64,000 nt of DNA from the NCBI RefSeq assembly GCF_000812965.1, contig NZ_JSYN01000009.1, forward strand, positions 1-64,000. The letters are read 5' to 3'. A model generated the notes under the pieces. It was not told the DNA's origin. It ran no database searches and saw only the letters and a list, made by a program, of their open reading frames with translations. Below, in pieces: positions 26,302 to 35,409 of this stretch. Each line of letters opens with the position of its first letter. Within the stretch, counting starts at the first letter, position 1. The translations under genes were made by a program, and so were the position numbers. This stretch comes from Pedobacter kyungheensis (GTDB taxonomy: Bacteria; Bacteroidota; Bacteroidia; Sphingobacteriales; Sphingobacteriaceae).

Positions 26302-26927
26302 GATTTAGTAGTTTTTTTGCCTGTAAACACAAAAATTAAGGATAAAATCCAAAATACGACTAAAATAATAATTGTATTTAAAATCGCCTTTGGATAACCG
26401 ATTTCTACCACATTAATAAAAGGGTAAGGATATTGCCCGATTAAATAACCTCTGATTACAATAAAAATAACATACAATAACGGATAAATAAGCCAAACTG
26501 TGGTTTGTTTGTAGCTGAGCCTGGCTTTATCAACAAAAGCAATCCAATAAATTAAAAAGAGCAAGGGGTTAATTACATGCAACAATTCGTTACTCAGGCT
26601 ATGCCATCCCTTTGGCTGGTCTAAACCGCGTAAAGCTACATTATATACTAAAGCCACTAAAAATATATAAACTGCAACAGCTGTTTGGCTTGCGGGTTTC
26701 GAAAAAAAGCGAACTAAGGCGGTTTGTTTTAATAATAATTGTGCGGCCAGGCAGATGGCTACGATGAGGTTGGTTAAAACGGTAAAAAAAGACAAAAGTA
26801 TTTTCAGCGTTGGCCACACTGCCCCGTTATAGTGCCTTAAACTTAAACTGAATTGCAGTGAAAGCGAAAACCAAACAATTAACGTAATGACGGTAAGGTA
26901 TACATTTTTGCTGTTAACAGATTTCAT
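26298..26927 (-). CDS. Pr6Pr-like integral membrane protein
   Basis: 209 residues with six predicted membrane helices and almost no soluble part. Typical features are FFTVLTNLIVAICLAAQLLL, the HSLSNELLHVINPLLFLIYWIAF stretch, and YPLLYVIFIVIRGYLIGQYPYPFINV, which match the Pr6Pr (FAR-17a/AIG1-like) family. Eukaryotic AIG1-type relatives hydrolyse lipids using a membrane Thr/His pair; the H in LLHVINPL is a candidate for that histidine. Enzyme activity in bacteria is not established. Convergent with bestrophin. Confidence 0.75.
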   Translation of the reverse strand: MKSVNSKNVYLTVITLIVWFSLSLQFSLSLRHYNGAVWPTLKILLSFFTVLTNLIVAICLAAQLLLKQTALVRFFSKPASQTAVAVYIFLVALVYNVALRGLDQPKGWHSLSNELLHVINPLLFLIYWIAFVDKARLSYKQTTVWLIYPLLYVIFIVIRGYLIGQYPYPFINVVEIGYPKAILNTIIILVVFWILSLIFVFTGKKTTKS

Positions 26928-27021
26928 CGTTTGAGTTTTAACAAAGGTTATGCGCCGGGATTAATTTACCTTACAACTAAGATAAGCATATCTGTTTTAT
27001 TTACCATTTATTAGGTATAGG

Positions 27022-27576
27022 CTATTTGCTGTTAGCCTTTTCTACAGCTGCTTTCAGTTTATCTACAAATAAAATCGATTTGGCTTTAAAAGCCGTATCT
27101 GTTAAAGAAATATTTGCTGTAGCGTAAATGATCTTTCTATCCGCCCCTACAAGAATGTTAGAAGGAAAGCCGTGGTTGATGTTGAGCTTGCTGATTTCTG
27201 CCTTGCTCATCGATACGATTTCATACTCGTAACCATTTCGTTTTTGAAAATGTTTGGCACGAGTGGGCGTATCGTGGGTAATGCCGATAAAGCGCACGCC
27301 TTTTTGTCTGTACGCCTTTGCCAGCTTATTCAATTCGGGCATTTCGGCCAAACAGGGCGGACAGTTTTCAAACCAGAAATTAATCACTACGACCTGGTTT
27401 TTTAAATTGGCCCGGGTGAAGGATTTTTTGTTGATGGTTAATCCTTTGAAATCAGGTAAACCTTTACCGGTTAAATCTTCGAAAAAAGTTTCCTGAGTAG
27501 CCCATTTCACAACAGGTGTTTCCTGTGCGCGAGCCAAACCCGATATCAAAAGCAAAGTAAAAAGGTAAATCCTCAT
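27022..27576 (-). CDS. TlpA-like thiol-disulfide oxidoreductase, exported
   Basis: 184 residues with a signal peptide ending ARAQ. The thioredoxin fold carries the CPPC active site (WFENCPPCLAEMPELNKLAKAY) and the cis-proline region (NINHGFPSNILV). It should reduce or oxidise periplasmic thiols, for example in cytochrome maturation or during stress; the partner is not visible. It starts 57 bases after the S41 protease stop, but a strong terminator lies between, so it may have its own promoter. Confidence 0.88.
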   Translation of the reverse strand: MRIYLFTLLLISGLARAQETPVVKWATQETFFEDLTGKGLPDFKGLTINKKSFTRANLKNQVVVINFWFENCPPCLAEMPELNKLAKAYRQKGVRFIGITHDTPTRAKHFQKRNGYEYEIVSMSKAEISKLNINHGFPSNILVGADRKIIYATANISLTDTAFKAKSILFVDKLKAAVEKANSK

Positions 27577-27592
27577 AGAAGGGCTAAAATAG

Positions 27593-27624
27593 AAAAAGTC
27601 CCGCCAAAATTTGCCGGGACTTTA
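27593..27624 (-). terminator. Terminator after the S41 protease gene
   Basis: Leftward AAAGTCCCG...CGGGACTTT stem followed by a T run, ten bases past the protease stop codon. Confidence 0.8.
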
Positions 27625-27633
27625 AGGGATTGG

Positions 27634-29001
27634 TTATTTTATCTTTTTATTGAGGTAATCTATTGCGGTACTCAGCGTAGTATCCTTATTGGCCATAAAA
27701 TCTTTTACCGTTGGGTTTACTTCTATGTCGGGTTTTACACCATAACCCACAAATTCACGTCCATCTGGGTAAGTATCCTTTTTGGTGCATACTCTGGCAC
27801 TTCCACCACCCGGAAGATCAAAAAGATAGGGCTGTCCGGTACTTCCAAAAGAGTTTCTGCCAATTTTGGTCATGTGCTTTTGGTTGTCGGCATAAATTAA
27901 AAAATCTTCTGCTGCTGAAGCAGTATTATGGCCAATTAATAAGGCTGTAGGTACAACAATCCGTTTTTCTGAAAGCTTATTCTTTAACGGCGCATAATCA
28001 AAATGATAAAAATAATTATCCTGAAAGGTAAGCAGGGCTTTTTTGCTCCACTCATTATTAACCGTATCCTTTGGTTTAGTATAATATCCCCAGGCTTTAA
28101 AAGCCGAACTGAGTTGGCGGGTAGCATTGCGAGAACCATAAAGTAAGCTGTCGTTGGTTAAATATTTCAAAATATAACTTCCAATACCAGTGCTCCCGCC
28201 TCCGTTATTCCTCAAATCAATAATTATGGCTTTGGCTTTATAAAGTTCTGGCAATTTGGCGGTAAAAAGCGAATCTATTTTCTCATCCCCGAAAGAGTTA
28301 AGCGCAACGTAGGCTACATTATTGGGGTACCACTTAAAGTCGAGCAAAGCCGATTCTGCAGGAAATGCCGGGAAAACTTCCTTTTCTTCAGTCCGTTTGT
28401 GTGTTAAGTTCAGGGTTAAAATTTGTCCCTTTGGTTTTTTAATTTTGATTTCAAACTGGCTGCCCTCAACGCCCTGAAGCAATTTACTGATGCTCCAATC
28501 TTTTAAAACATAATCTGTAGAAGAAGAAATGTACGGCGAAACGTGTTCTGCAATGTATTGCGCAGTAGTTTGACCATTTACAGCTATTACTTCGCTCCCA
28601 ACCGGAATTTCGTCTTTCTTGCTCAGGTTAACCCGGGTAATAATGGCTTTGTCTTCTACATTTTCGATAAAGAAACGATAATCGCCAAACATGGTGTTCA
28701 TGGGTTCAAAATCTTTTCCGGCAGGCATATAAATGTTGGTGTGCCCATCTTTCAGCATGGCACAAAACCGCTGCATTTCCAGGTAATATTCGTAATCCGT
28801 TTTCGTTTCGGGTATAGTGGTAATTAAGGCTTTATAAGTGCTATCCCATTTAACACGATCAACTTTATTTAGGTAAACAAAATTGTAATTTACTTCTTGC
28901 CAAAATTTTGAAAGGCCATAAATCTTATCCGCTTTGGTTAATTTGTTTGATTGGGCAAGTACAGTTAAAGGCAATAGAAGGAGTAAAAGAATTTTCTTCA
29001 T
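27634..29001 (-). CDS. S41-family peptidase (C-terminal processing type), exported
   Basis: 455 residues with a signal peptide ending LAQS. Order: N-terminal helical cap, a PDZ-like segment (VGSEVIAVNGQTTAQYIAEHV) and the S41 catalytic core with AKAIIIDLRNNGGGSTG and LIGHNTASAAEDFLIYA, where the serine of TASAAED is the expected nucleophile. The C-terminal GGGSARVCTKKDTYPDGREFVGYGVKPDIEV is also typical. Located in the periplasm. Related to tail-specific protease and tricorn core. A terminator follows the gene. Substrate unknown. Confidence 0.92.
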   Translation of the reverse strand: MKKILLLLLLPLTVLAQSNKLTKADKIYGLSKFWQEVNYNFVYLNKVDRVKWDSTYKALITTIPETKTDYEYYLEMQRFCAMLKDGHTNIYMPAGKDFEPMNTMFGDYRFFIENVEDKAIITRVNLSKKDEIPVGSEVIAVNGQTTAQYIAEHVSPYISSSTDYVLKDWSISKLLQGVEGSQFEIKIKKPKGQILTLNLTHKRTEEKEVFPAFPAESALLDFKWYPNNVAYVALNSFGDEKIDSLFTAKLPELYKAKAIIIDLRNNGGGSTGIGSYILKYLTNDSLLYGSRNATRQLSSAFKAWGYYTKPKDTVNNEWSKKALLTFQDNYFYHFDYAPLKNKLSEKRIVVPTALLIGHNTASAAEDFLIYADNQKHMTKIGRNSFGSTGQPYLFDLPGGGSARVCTKKDTYPDGREFVGYGVKPDIEVNPTVKDFMANKDTTLSTAIDYLNKKIK

Positions 29002-29148
29002 AGTTTGTTTAGTTTAATTTGGATATTTTTTGACTTTCAATTTTTATACCAGTTGAAAAAAGCCTGTTTGCGTTAAACTATGAGCCCTTATGAGCGTTGC
29101 AGTGTTCATTATCGAACATTTAATATCCGTTACCGGACAGTAATAAAC

Positions 29149-29178
29149 AAAAAAATCCTGCCGATAACAGACAGGACT
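29149..29178 (-). terminator. Terminator after the beta-solenoid protein gene
   Basis: Leftward TCCTGTC...GGCAGGA stem followed by seven T, about 25 bases after the stop codon at 29203. Confidence 0.7.
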
Positions 29179-29202
29179 ATTTTTGTTTAGTTTGGTAAAT
29201 AC

Positions 29203-30489
29203 TTATTTGAAAGTGATCGATCCGTACTCTGATTTAACGTTTACAGTAGCACTGCCGCCTGAGCCGATTTTGCCCGCATATTTTTTGGTTTCATCATCGT
29301 CGCTAACTTTACTGGCCGATACATTTGAGCCATATTTAAAGCCGGCATAGGAAGTAGAAAGATTAAAGTTTGCGTTATATCTGTCGTTAAAGCCAAGTGC
29401 AGTACTCACATATTCGCCGGTAAAGGTAAAGTTGCGGCAGGCCGGAGTAATATCGGCTACGCTAAGCTTGTTATACTCCATGTCGATTAATGCATCGCCA
29501 TTTAATGCGCCCAGGCTTACGTTGGTGTATTCGGTTTTAAGGTTTAGTTTACCTACACTGGCCAGGTTTAAGCTGCCATAGCCTTGTTTAATTACGGTAT
29601 TTCCTTTTACGCTGTTAATGTCAACCTTAGCGTACTCCGTATTGAGCAATAAGTTGCCGCCAATGTTGCCAACGGTTAAGCCCCCTCCGTATTCTACTTT
29701 AATATCGGCCGATTTGCGAATGGTATTTACGTTTACCGCCACGTATTCGGCAGCTAGCTCTAAAGTACCTACGCTACCAATACTTACCGGGCCATTATAG
29801 CTATGTTTCACAACAGCGGCGTTGATATCCTGCACGGTACATTTACCATACTGTACATTAATATAGTTATTGGTGTTGCTTAAATTTCCGGCGGTTAAGC
29901 TGCCATACTGAACTTTTAAAGAAGTTGGGCCAGCGAAATCGTCCATGTTTACATTCCCGTACTGTTGCATTAGCGTAAGCGGGTTAACTGCGGGCATGTA
30001 AATAATATAGGAAATTTTAAGCTCACGACGTTTGGTCACCCCGTTTTTGGTTATCCTGCCCATAAAGTTATTGCCACCGCGGTCGGCAAAATTGGTTTTT
30101 ATCGATACCACATCGCCTGTTTTATTGGCTTCAATGCTTACTCCATCAATCAGCTTTTGGGCATCACTATCAGAATTGCTGTAAGCTTTAATGTCGATAT
30201 CAACCTTTACTTCTTTTTTATCCCATGTTTTAATTACGATCGATCCGTATTGGTTGTTGAGATTAACCTTATCGTTATTATCTACACTAAAACTCTTGCT
30301 AAAAGATTTTGTGCGTTCTGCATCGCTCCCGTTTTGTGTCTGGATATTGCTTACCATAGCCAGCGTAGTAGATTTTTCGATATTTTCTACAATCGCCTTT
30401 TCTGACGGGCTGTTAACTGTTACCTCCTGGGCACTGGCTTTTACGGCTATTAAAGCCATAAAGGCTAAAAGTATTTTTATTGTTTTCAT
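29203..30489 (-). CDS. Exported DUF4097-like beta-solenoid protein
   Basis: 428 residues with a signal peptide ending ASAQ. From about residue 60 onward it consists of repeated strands of the pattern V.YG....G......LN..Y....I......, for example VQYGSLTAGNLS, VQYGKCTVQDIN, VEYGGGLTVGNIG and EYAKVDINSVKG, which suggests a right-handed beta-solenoid like the DUF4097/DUF2807 adhesin group. No catalytic motif. Probably at the cell surface or periplasm. It follows an ECF sigma factor and an anti-sigma-like gene on the same strand and could belong to their regulon, but a repeat array separates them. Confidence 0.75.
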   Translation of the reverse strand: MKTIKILLAFMALIAVKASAQEVTVNSPSEKAIVENIEKSTTLAMVSNIQTQNGSDAERTKSFSKSFSVDNNDKVNLNNQYGSIVIKTWDKKEVKVDIDIKAYSNSDSDAQKLIDGVSIEANKTGDVVSIKTNFADRGGNNFMGRITKNGVTKRRELKISYIIYMPAVNPLTLMQQYGNVNMDDFAGPTSLKVQYGSLTAGNLSNTNNYINVQYGKCTVQDINAAVVKHSYNGPVSIGSVGTLELAAEYVAVNVNTIRKSADIKVEYGGGLTVGNIGGNLLLNTEYAKVDINSVKGNTVIKQGYGSLNLASVGKLNLKTEYTNVSLGALNGDALIDMEYNKLSVADITPACRNFTFTGEYVSTALGFNDRYNANFNLSTSYAGFKYGSNVSASKVSDDDETKKYAGKIGSGGSATVNVKSEYGSITFK

Positions 30490-30609
30490 GTTTGTTAATT
30501 GTTAAAACATTAAAGGCTTAAACCTGCCGGCTGGTGTAAGCAATTCAATGCGGTGAGCGTTTCCTCCCAAATTCTTTTCCCGAAAGCGAGTAATTTCAAT
30601 TTTTTGTTT

Positions 30610-30915
30610 TAGGTTTTTTACCACCTTAGAACACCTAAGCTTTAGTCTTTGGTCTTTCAGCTTTTGGTCTTAATTCCGACTTCTGCTTTTTTTACCACCT
30701 TAGACATCTTAGAACACCTAAGCTTTAGTCTTTGGTCTTTCAGCTTTTGGTCTTAATTCCGACTTCTGCTTTTTTTACCACCTTAGACATCTTAGAACAC
30801 CTAAGCTTTAGTCTTTGGTCTTTCAGCTTTGGTCTTTAATTTCCGACTTCTGCTTTTTTTACCACCTTAGACACCTTAGAACATCTAAGCTTTAGTCTTT
30901 TAGCTTTGGTCTTTC
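30610..30915. repeat. Four-copy 83-bp tandem repeat
   Basis: The core CTAAGCTTTAGTCTTT recurs at 30635, 30718, 30801 and 30884, exactly 83 bases apart. Each unit holds TTTTTTACCACCTTAGA, a CTTAGAACACCTAAG inverted repeat, then TTTAGTCTTTGG and TTCCGACTTCTGC. The last copy is slightly diverged (ACATCTAAG). The 83-base period is not a multiple of three, so it is not a coding repeat. It fills the 433-base spacer between the anti-sigma-like gene and the beta-solenoid gene. Confidence 0.9.
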
Positions 30916-30922
30916 CGCTTTT

Positions 30923-31453
30923 TTAAATCTGATTAACCCTTTTGTAATCGTCAACCTGGTTTATAATTAATAGTTGCTGTTTTAAAAGTTGTAACTGTAT
31001 TTCGCGGTTTTTTACCATAGCCTTTACCACAAAAGTTTGGTTGGGCGAAGTAGGTAGTTCCGATTTTAATCTTTCGTAATCTTCATCCAGTTTTCTTAAA
31101 TCGGCAGTAAACTTTTTATACAACTCGGGGTTGGCCGAGGCAAAAATGGCTAAACTGTCTCTCTTTTCGGTAATTAAGCCTGCAAAATGAACCTCTTTTT
31201 TGGCATACGAAGCGCTAACATCAGCGATTTCTAGATCGTTGTTTTGTACTCTTGCGGTGTACAGCCAGGCCAAACCAATTACCACTACTATAGCGGCTGC
31301 GGCGCTCATCCATAAATACAGCTTTACTGGCTTTTTTTTCTTTTTGTTGTCTAATTCCTTTTCAATTTTGGCCCAAAGCGCTGCCGATGGTTCCATTACA
31401 TCGAAGGCTTTGCGGTTTTCTTTTACAAAGGTTTCTAATCTGCCATTATTCAT
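30923..31453 (-). CDS. Anti-sigma-factor-like membrane protein
   Basis: 176 residues with one membrane helix (LYLWMSAAAAIVVVIGLAWLY at about 45-66), a short cytoplasmic N-terminus (VKENRKAFDVMEPSAALWAKIEKELDNKKKKK) and a helical periplasmic part with possible coiled coil (KKFTADLRKLDEDYERLKSEL). The start codon overlaps the ECF sigma gene stop by eight bases, which is the usual arrangement for sigma/anti-sigma pairs. No ZAS zinc motif is seen, so it belongs to the non-ZAS type. The role as anti-sigma is inferred from topology and coupling. Confidence 0.75.
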   Translation of the reverse strand: MNNGRLETFVKENRKAFDVMEPSAALWAKIEKELDNKKKKKPVKLYLWMSAAAAIVVVIGLAWLYTARVQNNDLEIADVSASYAKKEVHFAGLITEKRDSLAIFASANPELYKKFTADLRKLDEDYERLKSELPTSPNQTFVVKAMVKNREIQLQLLKQQLLIINQVDDYKRVNQI

Positions 31454-32003
31454 CTCTCATCCCTTTCTGTTCTAAAATAATCTTTAACTTCTTTTTGGCA
31501 CGCATATACTGTGTGCGACTTGTATTTTCACTTATTTTTAAAATGTGTGCAATTTCTTCGTGGTCATACCCTTCCAGCAGGTACAAACTCAACACTACCC
31601 TGTAGCCATCCGGCAATTCGGTAATGGCTTTTCTAATTTCTTCGGCCTGTAACTGTACCTCATAGTCATCAAAGCTCACTTCGTCGGGTACCTCCGTTAT
31701 TTCGTCGGTACTTACAAATTCCATTTTACGCTTGCGCAGATAATTGATTGATTTGTTGATCACAATCTGTTTCAGCCAAAGCCCAAAAGTGGTTTCCTGC
31801 CTGAAATCAACAATCCTGGTAAAAGCGTCTAAAAAGGCTTCCTGTAAAACATCTTCAGCCTCTTCCTCATAATTTAAAATGCGCAGTGCCACGTTATACA
31901 TCGCCTTCGCATACAGTTTGTACAATTCAAACTGTGCAGCGCGGCTTCCCTGCATGCATTCTTTTACTAGTTCGAGGTTTTTATCGATGTATACGGCTTC
32001 CAA
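31446..32003 (-). CDS. ECF RNA polymerase sigma factor
   Basis: 185 residues of the sigma-70 ECF type. Region 2 is visible as FELYKLYAKAMYNVALRILNYEEEAEDVLQEAFLDAFTRI, and region 4 as AITELPDGYRVVLSLYLLEGYDHEEIAHILKISENTSRTQYMRAKKKL with its helix-turn-helix. It directs RNA polymerase to a small regulon, often envelope stress. Translationally coupled to the anti-sigma-like gene. The regulon is unknown; the beta-solenoid gene downstream is a candidate. Confidence 0.93.
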   Translation of the reverse strand: MEAVYIDKNLELVKECMQGSRAAQFELYKLYAKAMYNVALRILNYEEEAEDVLQEAFLDAFTRIVDFRQETTFGLWLKQIVINKSINYLRKRKMEFVSTDEITEVPDEVSFDDYEVQLQAEEIRKAITELPDGYRVVLSLYLLEGYDHEEIAHILKISENTSRTQYMRAKKKLKIILEQKGMRDE

Positions 32004-32129
32004 AATTTTGAATATTCTGATTATAAGACAGTAGAGATTTTAAAACGTTGCATCAAGGTATAAAAAAGTTTAAAAATATGTTAAATCTGTTTTAAGTCTG
32101 AGCTAGATTTATGGTCGTAACAATGATCG

Positions 32130-32560
32130 GCTATCTCCTGAATGCTGCTTTTTTTGTTAGAAAATGAATGCTCCGGCACTTTTGGCCATTTCAGCCCCGC
32201 TTTTCTTCCGGCCCGTTTGAAGGAAACTGGCCTCCATTCAATCGGGTTTATTTAACCCGGGCAGCTGCAAAAACCGGAAATTTAGTCAAGACTTTGGGTG
32301 TTTTAACACAGGTTTGGGTTAAATAAACCTGACAGGAGCGGGCATCCCGTTCAGGCATATATCGGTATTCATCGGGATAAAGCGGATGGCAGGGCTGCAT
32401 TGGCCATAGGTACTGACGATCGTTTTCAAAAAATATTAGAAAATGGTGCATTTGGTTGTTTTGGCACAGGTAAGGATAAAAAACAGCTTGCCATGTATTT
32501 GTGGAAAAATGCTTGCCTGTTCATCATTAATTTGAAAACCCTGCAACAAAGCCTTAACTT
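32130..32560. repeat. Noncoding spacer with a long inverted-repeat element
   Basis: TCGGGTTTATTTAACCC at 32242-32258 pairs with GGGTTAAATAAACCTGA at 32316-32332 (one mismatch), across a 57-base gap. It is flanked by GC-rich sequence (GGAGCGGGCATCCCG and AAGCGGATGGCAGGGCTGC) unlike the neighbouring spacers. Short reading frames on both strands carry no family features. It may be a REP/MITE-like element. Confidence 0.6.
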
Positions 32561-32566
32561 CATGCC

Positions 32567-32971
32567 ATGGAAACCGATTTAATCATTTCAGCAATAAACG
32601 AGATACACAAAACCGCCGATCAGGCTTTAATCAACAAAAATGCAGATGCTTATGTTGCCATTCTCGATCATAATTTTGTTTTTACGCCAGCCGGAGGAGT
32701 TACCCTGAATAAGCGCGATTATTCTATCGATTTAAGAAAATATTTTAAAAGCATTAAAAGCTTCGAAACCAGTTTCTACCGCATCAAATCAAGTTTCGAA
32801 GATGATGTTTTTACCGAAAAAATTGCCCGTAAATCAGTTATCATCCGACCTAATTTGTTGCTCTTTTCTAAAAAACAAACCATCCAAACTGAAGAAATGG
32901 TGCATTGGAAAAAGATTAGCGGCGAGTGGAAGGTAATTGCAATCGAAATTGTGTTGGAAGAGAAATATTAA
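32567..32971 (+). CDS. DUF4440/NTF2-like protein
   Basis: 134 residues, no signal peptide. The order ISAINEIHKTADQALINKNADAYVAILDHNFVFTPAGGVTLNKRDYSIDL followed by HWKKISGEWKVIAIEIVLEEKY is the common SnoaL/DUF4440 layout of an early helix pair, a pocket and a final beta-sheet. No reaction can be assigned. Lies alone, rightward, between the ECF sigma gene and aspS. Confidence 0.7.
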   Translation: METDLIISAINEIHKTADQALINKNADAYVAILDHNFVFTPAGGVTLNKRDYSIDLRKYFKSIKSFETSFYRIKSSFEDDVFTEKIARKSVIIRPNLLLFSKKQTIQTEEMVHWKKISGEWKVIAIEIVLEEKY

Positions 32972-33081
32972 AATTACCCCTAATTTCCTGGTGCACCTGG
33001 TGTCTTTGTGGTTAAAAACAATAAATCTAAGGGTACAAAATTTCCTTAAATCTTCTACTCGAAACTTTAAAACAAAATCGG

Positions 33082-33089
33082 TATTTTTG
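33082..33089 (+). promoter_or_regulatory. Candidate -7 promoter element of aspS (TATTTTTG)
   Basis: TAnnTTTG match 23 bases before the aspS start codon. Confidence 0.45.
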
Positions 33090-33112
33090 CCGCTCATTTT
33101 AGATTACTATAT

Positions 33113-34858
33113 ATGTTAAGAACAGTAACTTGTGGTGCATTAAACCTGAATAATTTAGGCGAAAGTGTAGCCCTATGTGGTTGGGTACAGAAATCGAGAG
33201 ATTTAGGCGGTATGACTTTTATCGATATCCGCGATCGTTATGGTATTACCCAGTTGGTTTTTAACATGGACGATAATCGTGAGCTTTGCGAGAAAGCGCG
33301 TACGCTTGGTCGCGAGTTCGTAATTAAAGCCATTGGTACCGTTGTAGAGCGGAGCAACAAAAACCCTAAAATGCCTACTGGCGATGTGGAGATCAAAATC
33401 ACGGCATTAGAAATTTTAAACGCGGCTAAATTGCCACCGTTTTTGATTGATGATGAAACTGATGGTGGCGATGAGCTGCGCATGAAATACCGTTACCTGG
33501 ATTTACGTCGTAACCCGGTGCGTAATAACCTGGTATTGCGCCATAAAATGGCACAATCGGTACGCCGTTACTTAGATGCTTTAGATTTTATCGAGGTAGA
33601 AACCCCGGTTTTAATTAAATCTACACCAGAAGGTGCGCGAGATTTCGTTGTGCCTAGCCGCATGAACGAAGGCGAATTTTATGCTTTACCTCAATCGCCG
33701 CAAACCTTTAAGCAATTGCTGATGGTTTCTGGTTTCGACCGTTATTTCCAGATTGTAAAATGTTTCAGGGATGAAGATTTACGCGCCGATCGCCAGCCTG
33801 AGTTTACGCAGATTGACTGCGAAATGTCGTTCATTGAACAAGAAGACATATTAAATACTTTCGAAGGATTAATCCGTACTTTATTTAAAGAAGTACGCAA
33901 TTACGATTTACCTGAAGTGCCGCGCATGCAGTATGCAGATGCCATGCGTTTATACGGATCTGATAAACCGGATACCCGCTTTGACATGCAGTTTGTAGAA
34001 CTGAATGATTTGGTTAAAGGTAAAGGTTTCCCGGTTTTTGATAACGCCGAACTGGTAGTGGGTATCAATGCCAAAGGGGCAGCAAGCTATACGCGCAAGC
34101 AGTTAGATGAGTTAACAGATTTCATCAAACGCCCGCAAATTGGTGCAACGGGATTAATTTATGCCCGCCACAATGATGATGGAACCATCAAATCATCAGT
34201 TGATAAGTTCTTTAACGAAGAAGACCTTAAACAGTGGAGCGAAGCCTTTGCAACTGAAAAAGGCGATTTATTGTTAATTCTAGCAGGCTCTACCGATAAA
34301 GTACGCAAGCAGTTAAACGAACTTCGTTTAGAAATGGGTAACCGTTTAGGTTTACGCGATAAAAATACTTTCTCTGCCCTTTGGGTGTTGGATTTTCCAC
34401 TTTTGGAGTGGGATGAAGAAACTGAACGTTACCATGCTATGCACCATCCGTTCACTTCGCCAAAACCAGAAGATATTGCCTTGCTAGATACTAAACCAGG
34501 CGAAGTACGTGCCAATGCCTACGATATGGTAATTAACGGTACCGAAGTTGGTGGTGGCTCTATCCGGATCCACGACCGCGAATTACAGGCTTTAATGTTT
34601 AAACATTTAGGCTTCAGCGCCGAAGAAGCTCAAAAACAATTTGGTTTCTTAATGGATGCTTTTGAGTTTGGTGCACCTCCGCATGGTGGTATTGCTTTCG
34701 GATTTGACCGTTTAACTTCAATTTTTGCAGGCTTGGATTCCATCCGCGATGTAATTGCTTTCCCTAAAAATAATTCGGGTAGAGATGTAATGATCGACAG
34801 TCCGAGTACTATTGATGAGAAGCAACTGAAAGAGCTGAAAATTAAAACAGATTTATAA
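33113..34858 (+). CDS. aspS: Aspartyl-tRNA synthetase
   Basis: 581 residues, the usual length for bacterial-type AspRS. It carries the N-terminal OB-fold anticodon domain ([42 protein letters not shown]), the class II catalytic core (motif 2: [23 protein letters not shown]; motif 3: [15 protein letters not shown]) and the inserted GAD domain between them. It charges tRNA-Asp in the cytoplasm; whether it also charges tRNA-Asn is not decided here. Followed by a strong terminator, so monocistronic. Confidence 0.98.
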   Translation: MLRTVTCGALNLNNLGESVALCGWVQKSRDLGGMTFIDIRDRYGITQLVFNMDDNRELCEKARTLGREFVIKAIGTVVERSNKNPKMPTGDVEIKITALEILNAAKLPPFLIDDETDGGDELRMKYRYLDLRRNPVRNNLVLRHKMAQSVRRYLDALDFIEVETPVLIKSTPEGARDFVVPSRMNEGEFYALPQSPQTFKQLLMVSGFDRYFQIVKCFRDEDLRADRQPEFTQIDCEMSFIEQEDILNTFEGLIRTLFKEVRNYDLPEVPRMQYADAMRLYGSDKPDTRFDMQFVELNDLVKGKGFPVFDNAELVVGINAKGAASYTRKQLDELTDFIKRPQIGATGLIYARHNDDGTIKSSVDKFFNEEDLKQWSEAFATEKGDLLLILAGSTDKVRKQLNELRLEMGNRLGLRDKNTFSALWVLDFPLLEWDEETERYHAMHHPFTSPKPEDIALLDTKPGEVRANAYDMVINGTEVGGGSIRIHDRELQALMFKHLGFSAEEAQKQFGFLMDAFEFGAPPHGGIAFGFDRLTSIFAGLDSIRDVIAFPKNNSGRDVMIDSPSTIDEKQLKELKIKTDL

Positions 34859-34894
34859 CAAGATTCGTCATAAATTCAGGGTGACGATTATAGC

Positions 34895-34930
34895 AAAAAG
34901 CCTCAGGATTTTAAATCTTGAGGCTTTTCT
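34895..34930 (+). terminator. Terminator of aspS
   Basis: AAAAGCCTCAGGAT pairs with ATCTTGAGGCTTTT with one mismatch, T-rich tail. Located 37 bases after the stop codon. Confidence 0.75.
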
Positions 34931-34971
34931 GTTAAAGTTCTGTGCACTTTGTATACTAATGAACCATTGAA

Positions 34972-35409
34972 CTAATACGTTTCACTATCCGGCGGGATGC
35001 CGTAATCAACAAACTTCTTATCTTTTTTCTCTTTCTTTTTACCGAACCAGCCTTTTACCGAATTAAAAATGGCCGAAAGGTGCTCAGCATCAAGCGATTT
35101 GCCGAGTTTGCCCGATACTAAACCAACAGCGGCTTTGGTTAAAAAACCTGCGCCTCTGAAAATGGTTTTGTTCATAATCATCGGTAAAAGCAAAGACATG
35201 GCTGTACTGCTGATATTCAGTTTCTCATCGGCTTTAAACAAATTGCTGGGCGTAGCATATCTTTTAATCAGCGCACCTAAGGTAAACTGATGAAAGTATG
35301 CTTTAGCATCTGTTTTAAGCATGTTTTGTTTCAGGGTATACTCTACTTTCAGCTCCAGCTTTTTAGCCTGCAAATCTTCGAGGTTTCTGATGGTTTTATA
35401 GCTTCTCAT
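34972..35409 (-). CDS. Hypothetical protein downstream of the holin-like gene
   Basis: 145 residues from the ATG at 35409, which overlaps the holin-like stop by 14 bases; a longer in-frame start would overlap more. It begins MRSYKTIRNLEDLQAKKLELKVEYTLKQNMLK, a likely coiled coil, then has a hydrophobic stretch (AMSLLLPMIMNKTIFRGAGFLTKAAVGLVSGKL) and a lysine-rich end (GKKKEKKDKKFVDYGIPP). No catalytic motif. The coupling to a holin-like and a YtxH gene suggests a role at the envelope under stress; function unknown. Confidence 0.65.
   Translation of the reverse strand: MRSYKTIRNLEDLQAKKLELKVEYTLKQNMLKTDAKAYFHQFTLGALIKRYATPSNLFKADEKLNISSTAMSLLLPMIMNKTIFRGAGFLTKAAVGLVSGKLGKSLDAEHLSAIFNSVKGWFGKKKEKKDKKFVDYGIPPDSETY

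Noticed and set aside
30610..30915. Regular repeats as a CRISPR array.
   Set aside because: The units are identical over their whole 83 bases with no unique spacers, and no cas gene is present.
32248..32451. A 67-codon leftward frame and an overlapping 60-codon rightward frame.
   Set aside because: Both run through an inverted-repeat spacer and have no recognisable protein pattern or start signals.
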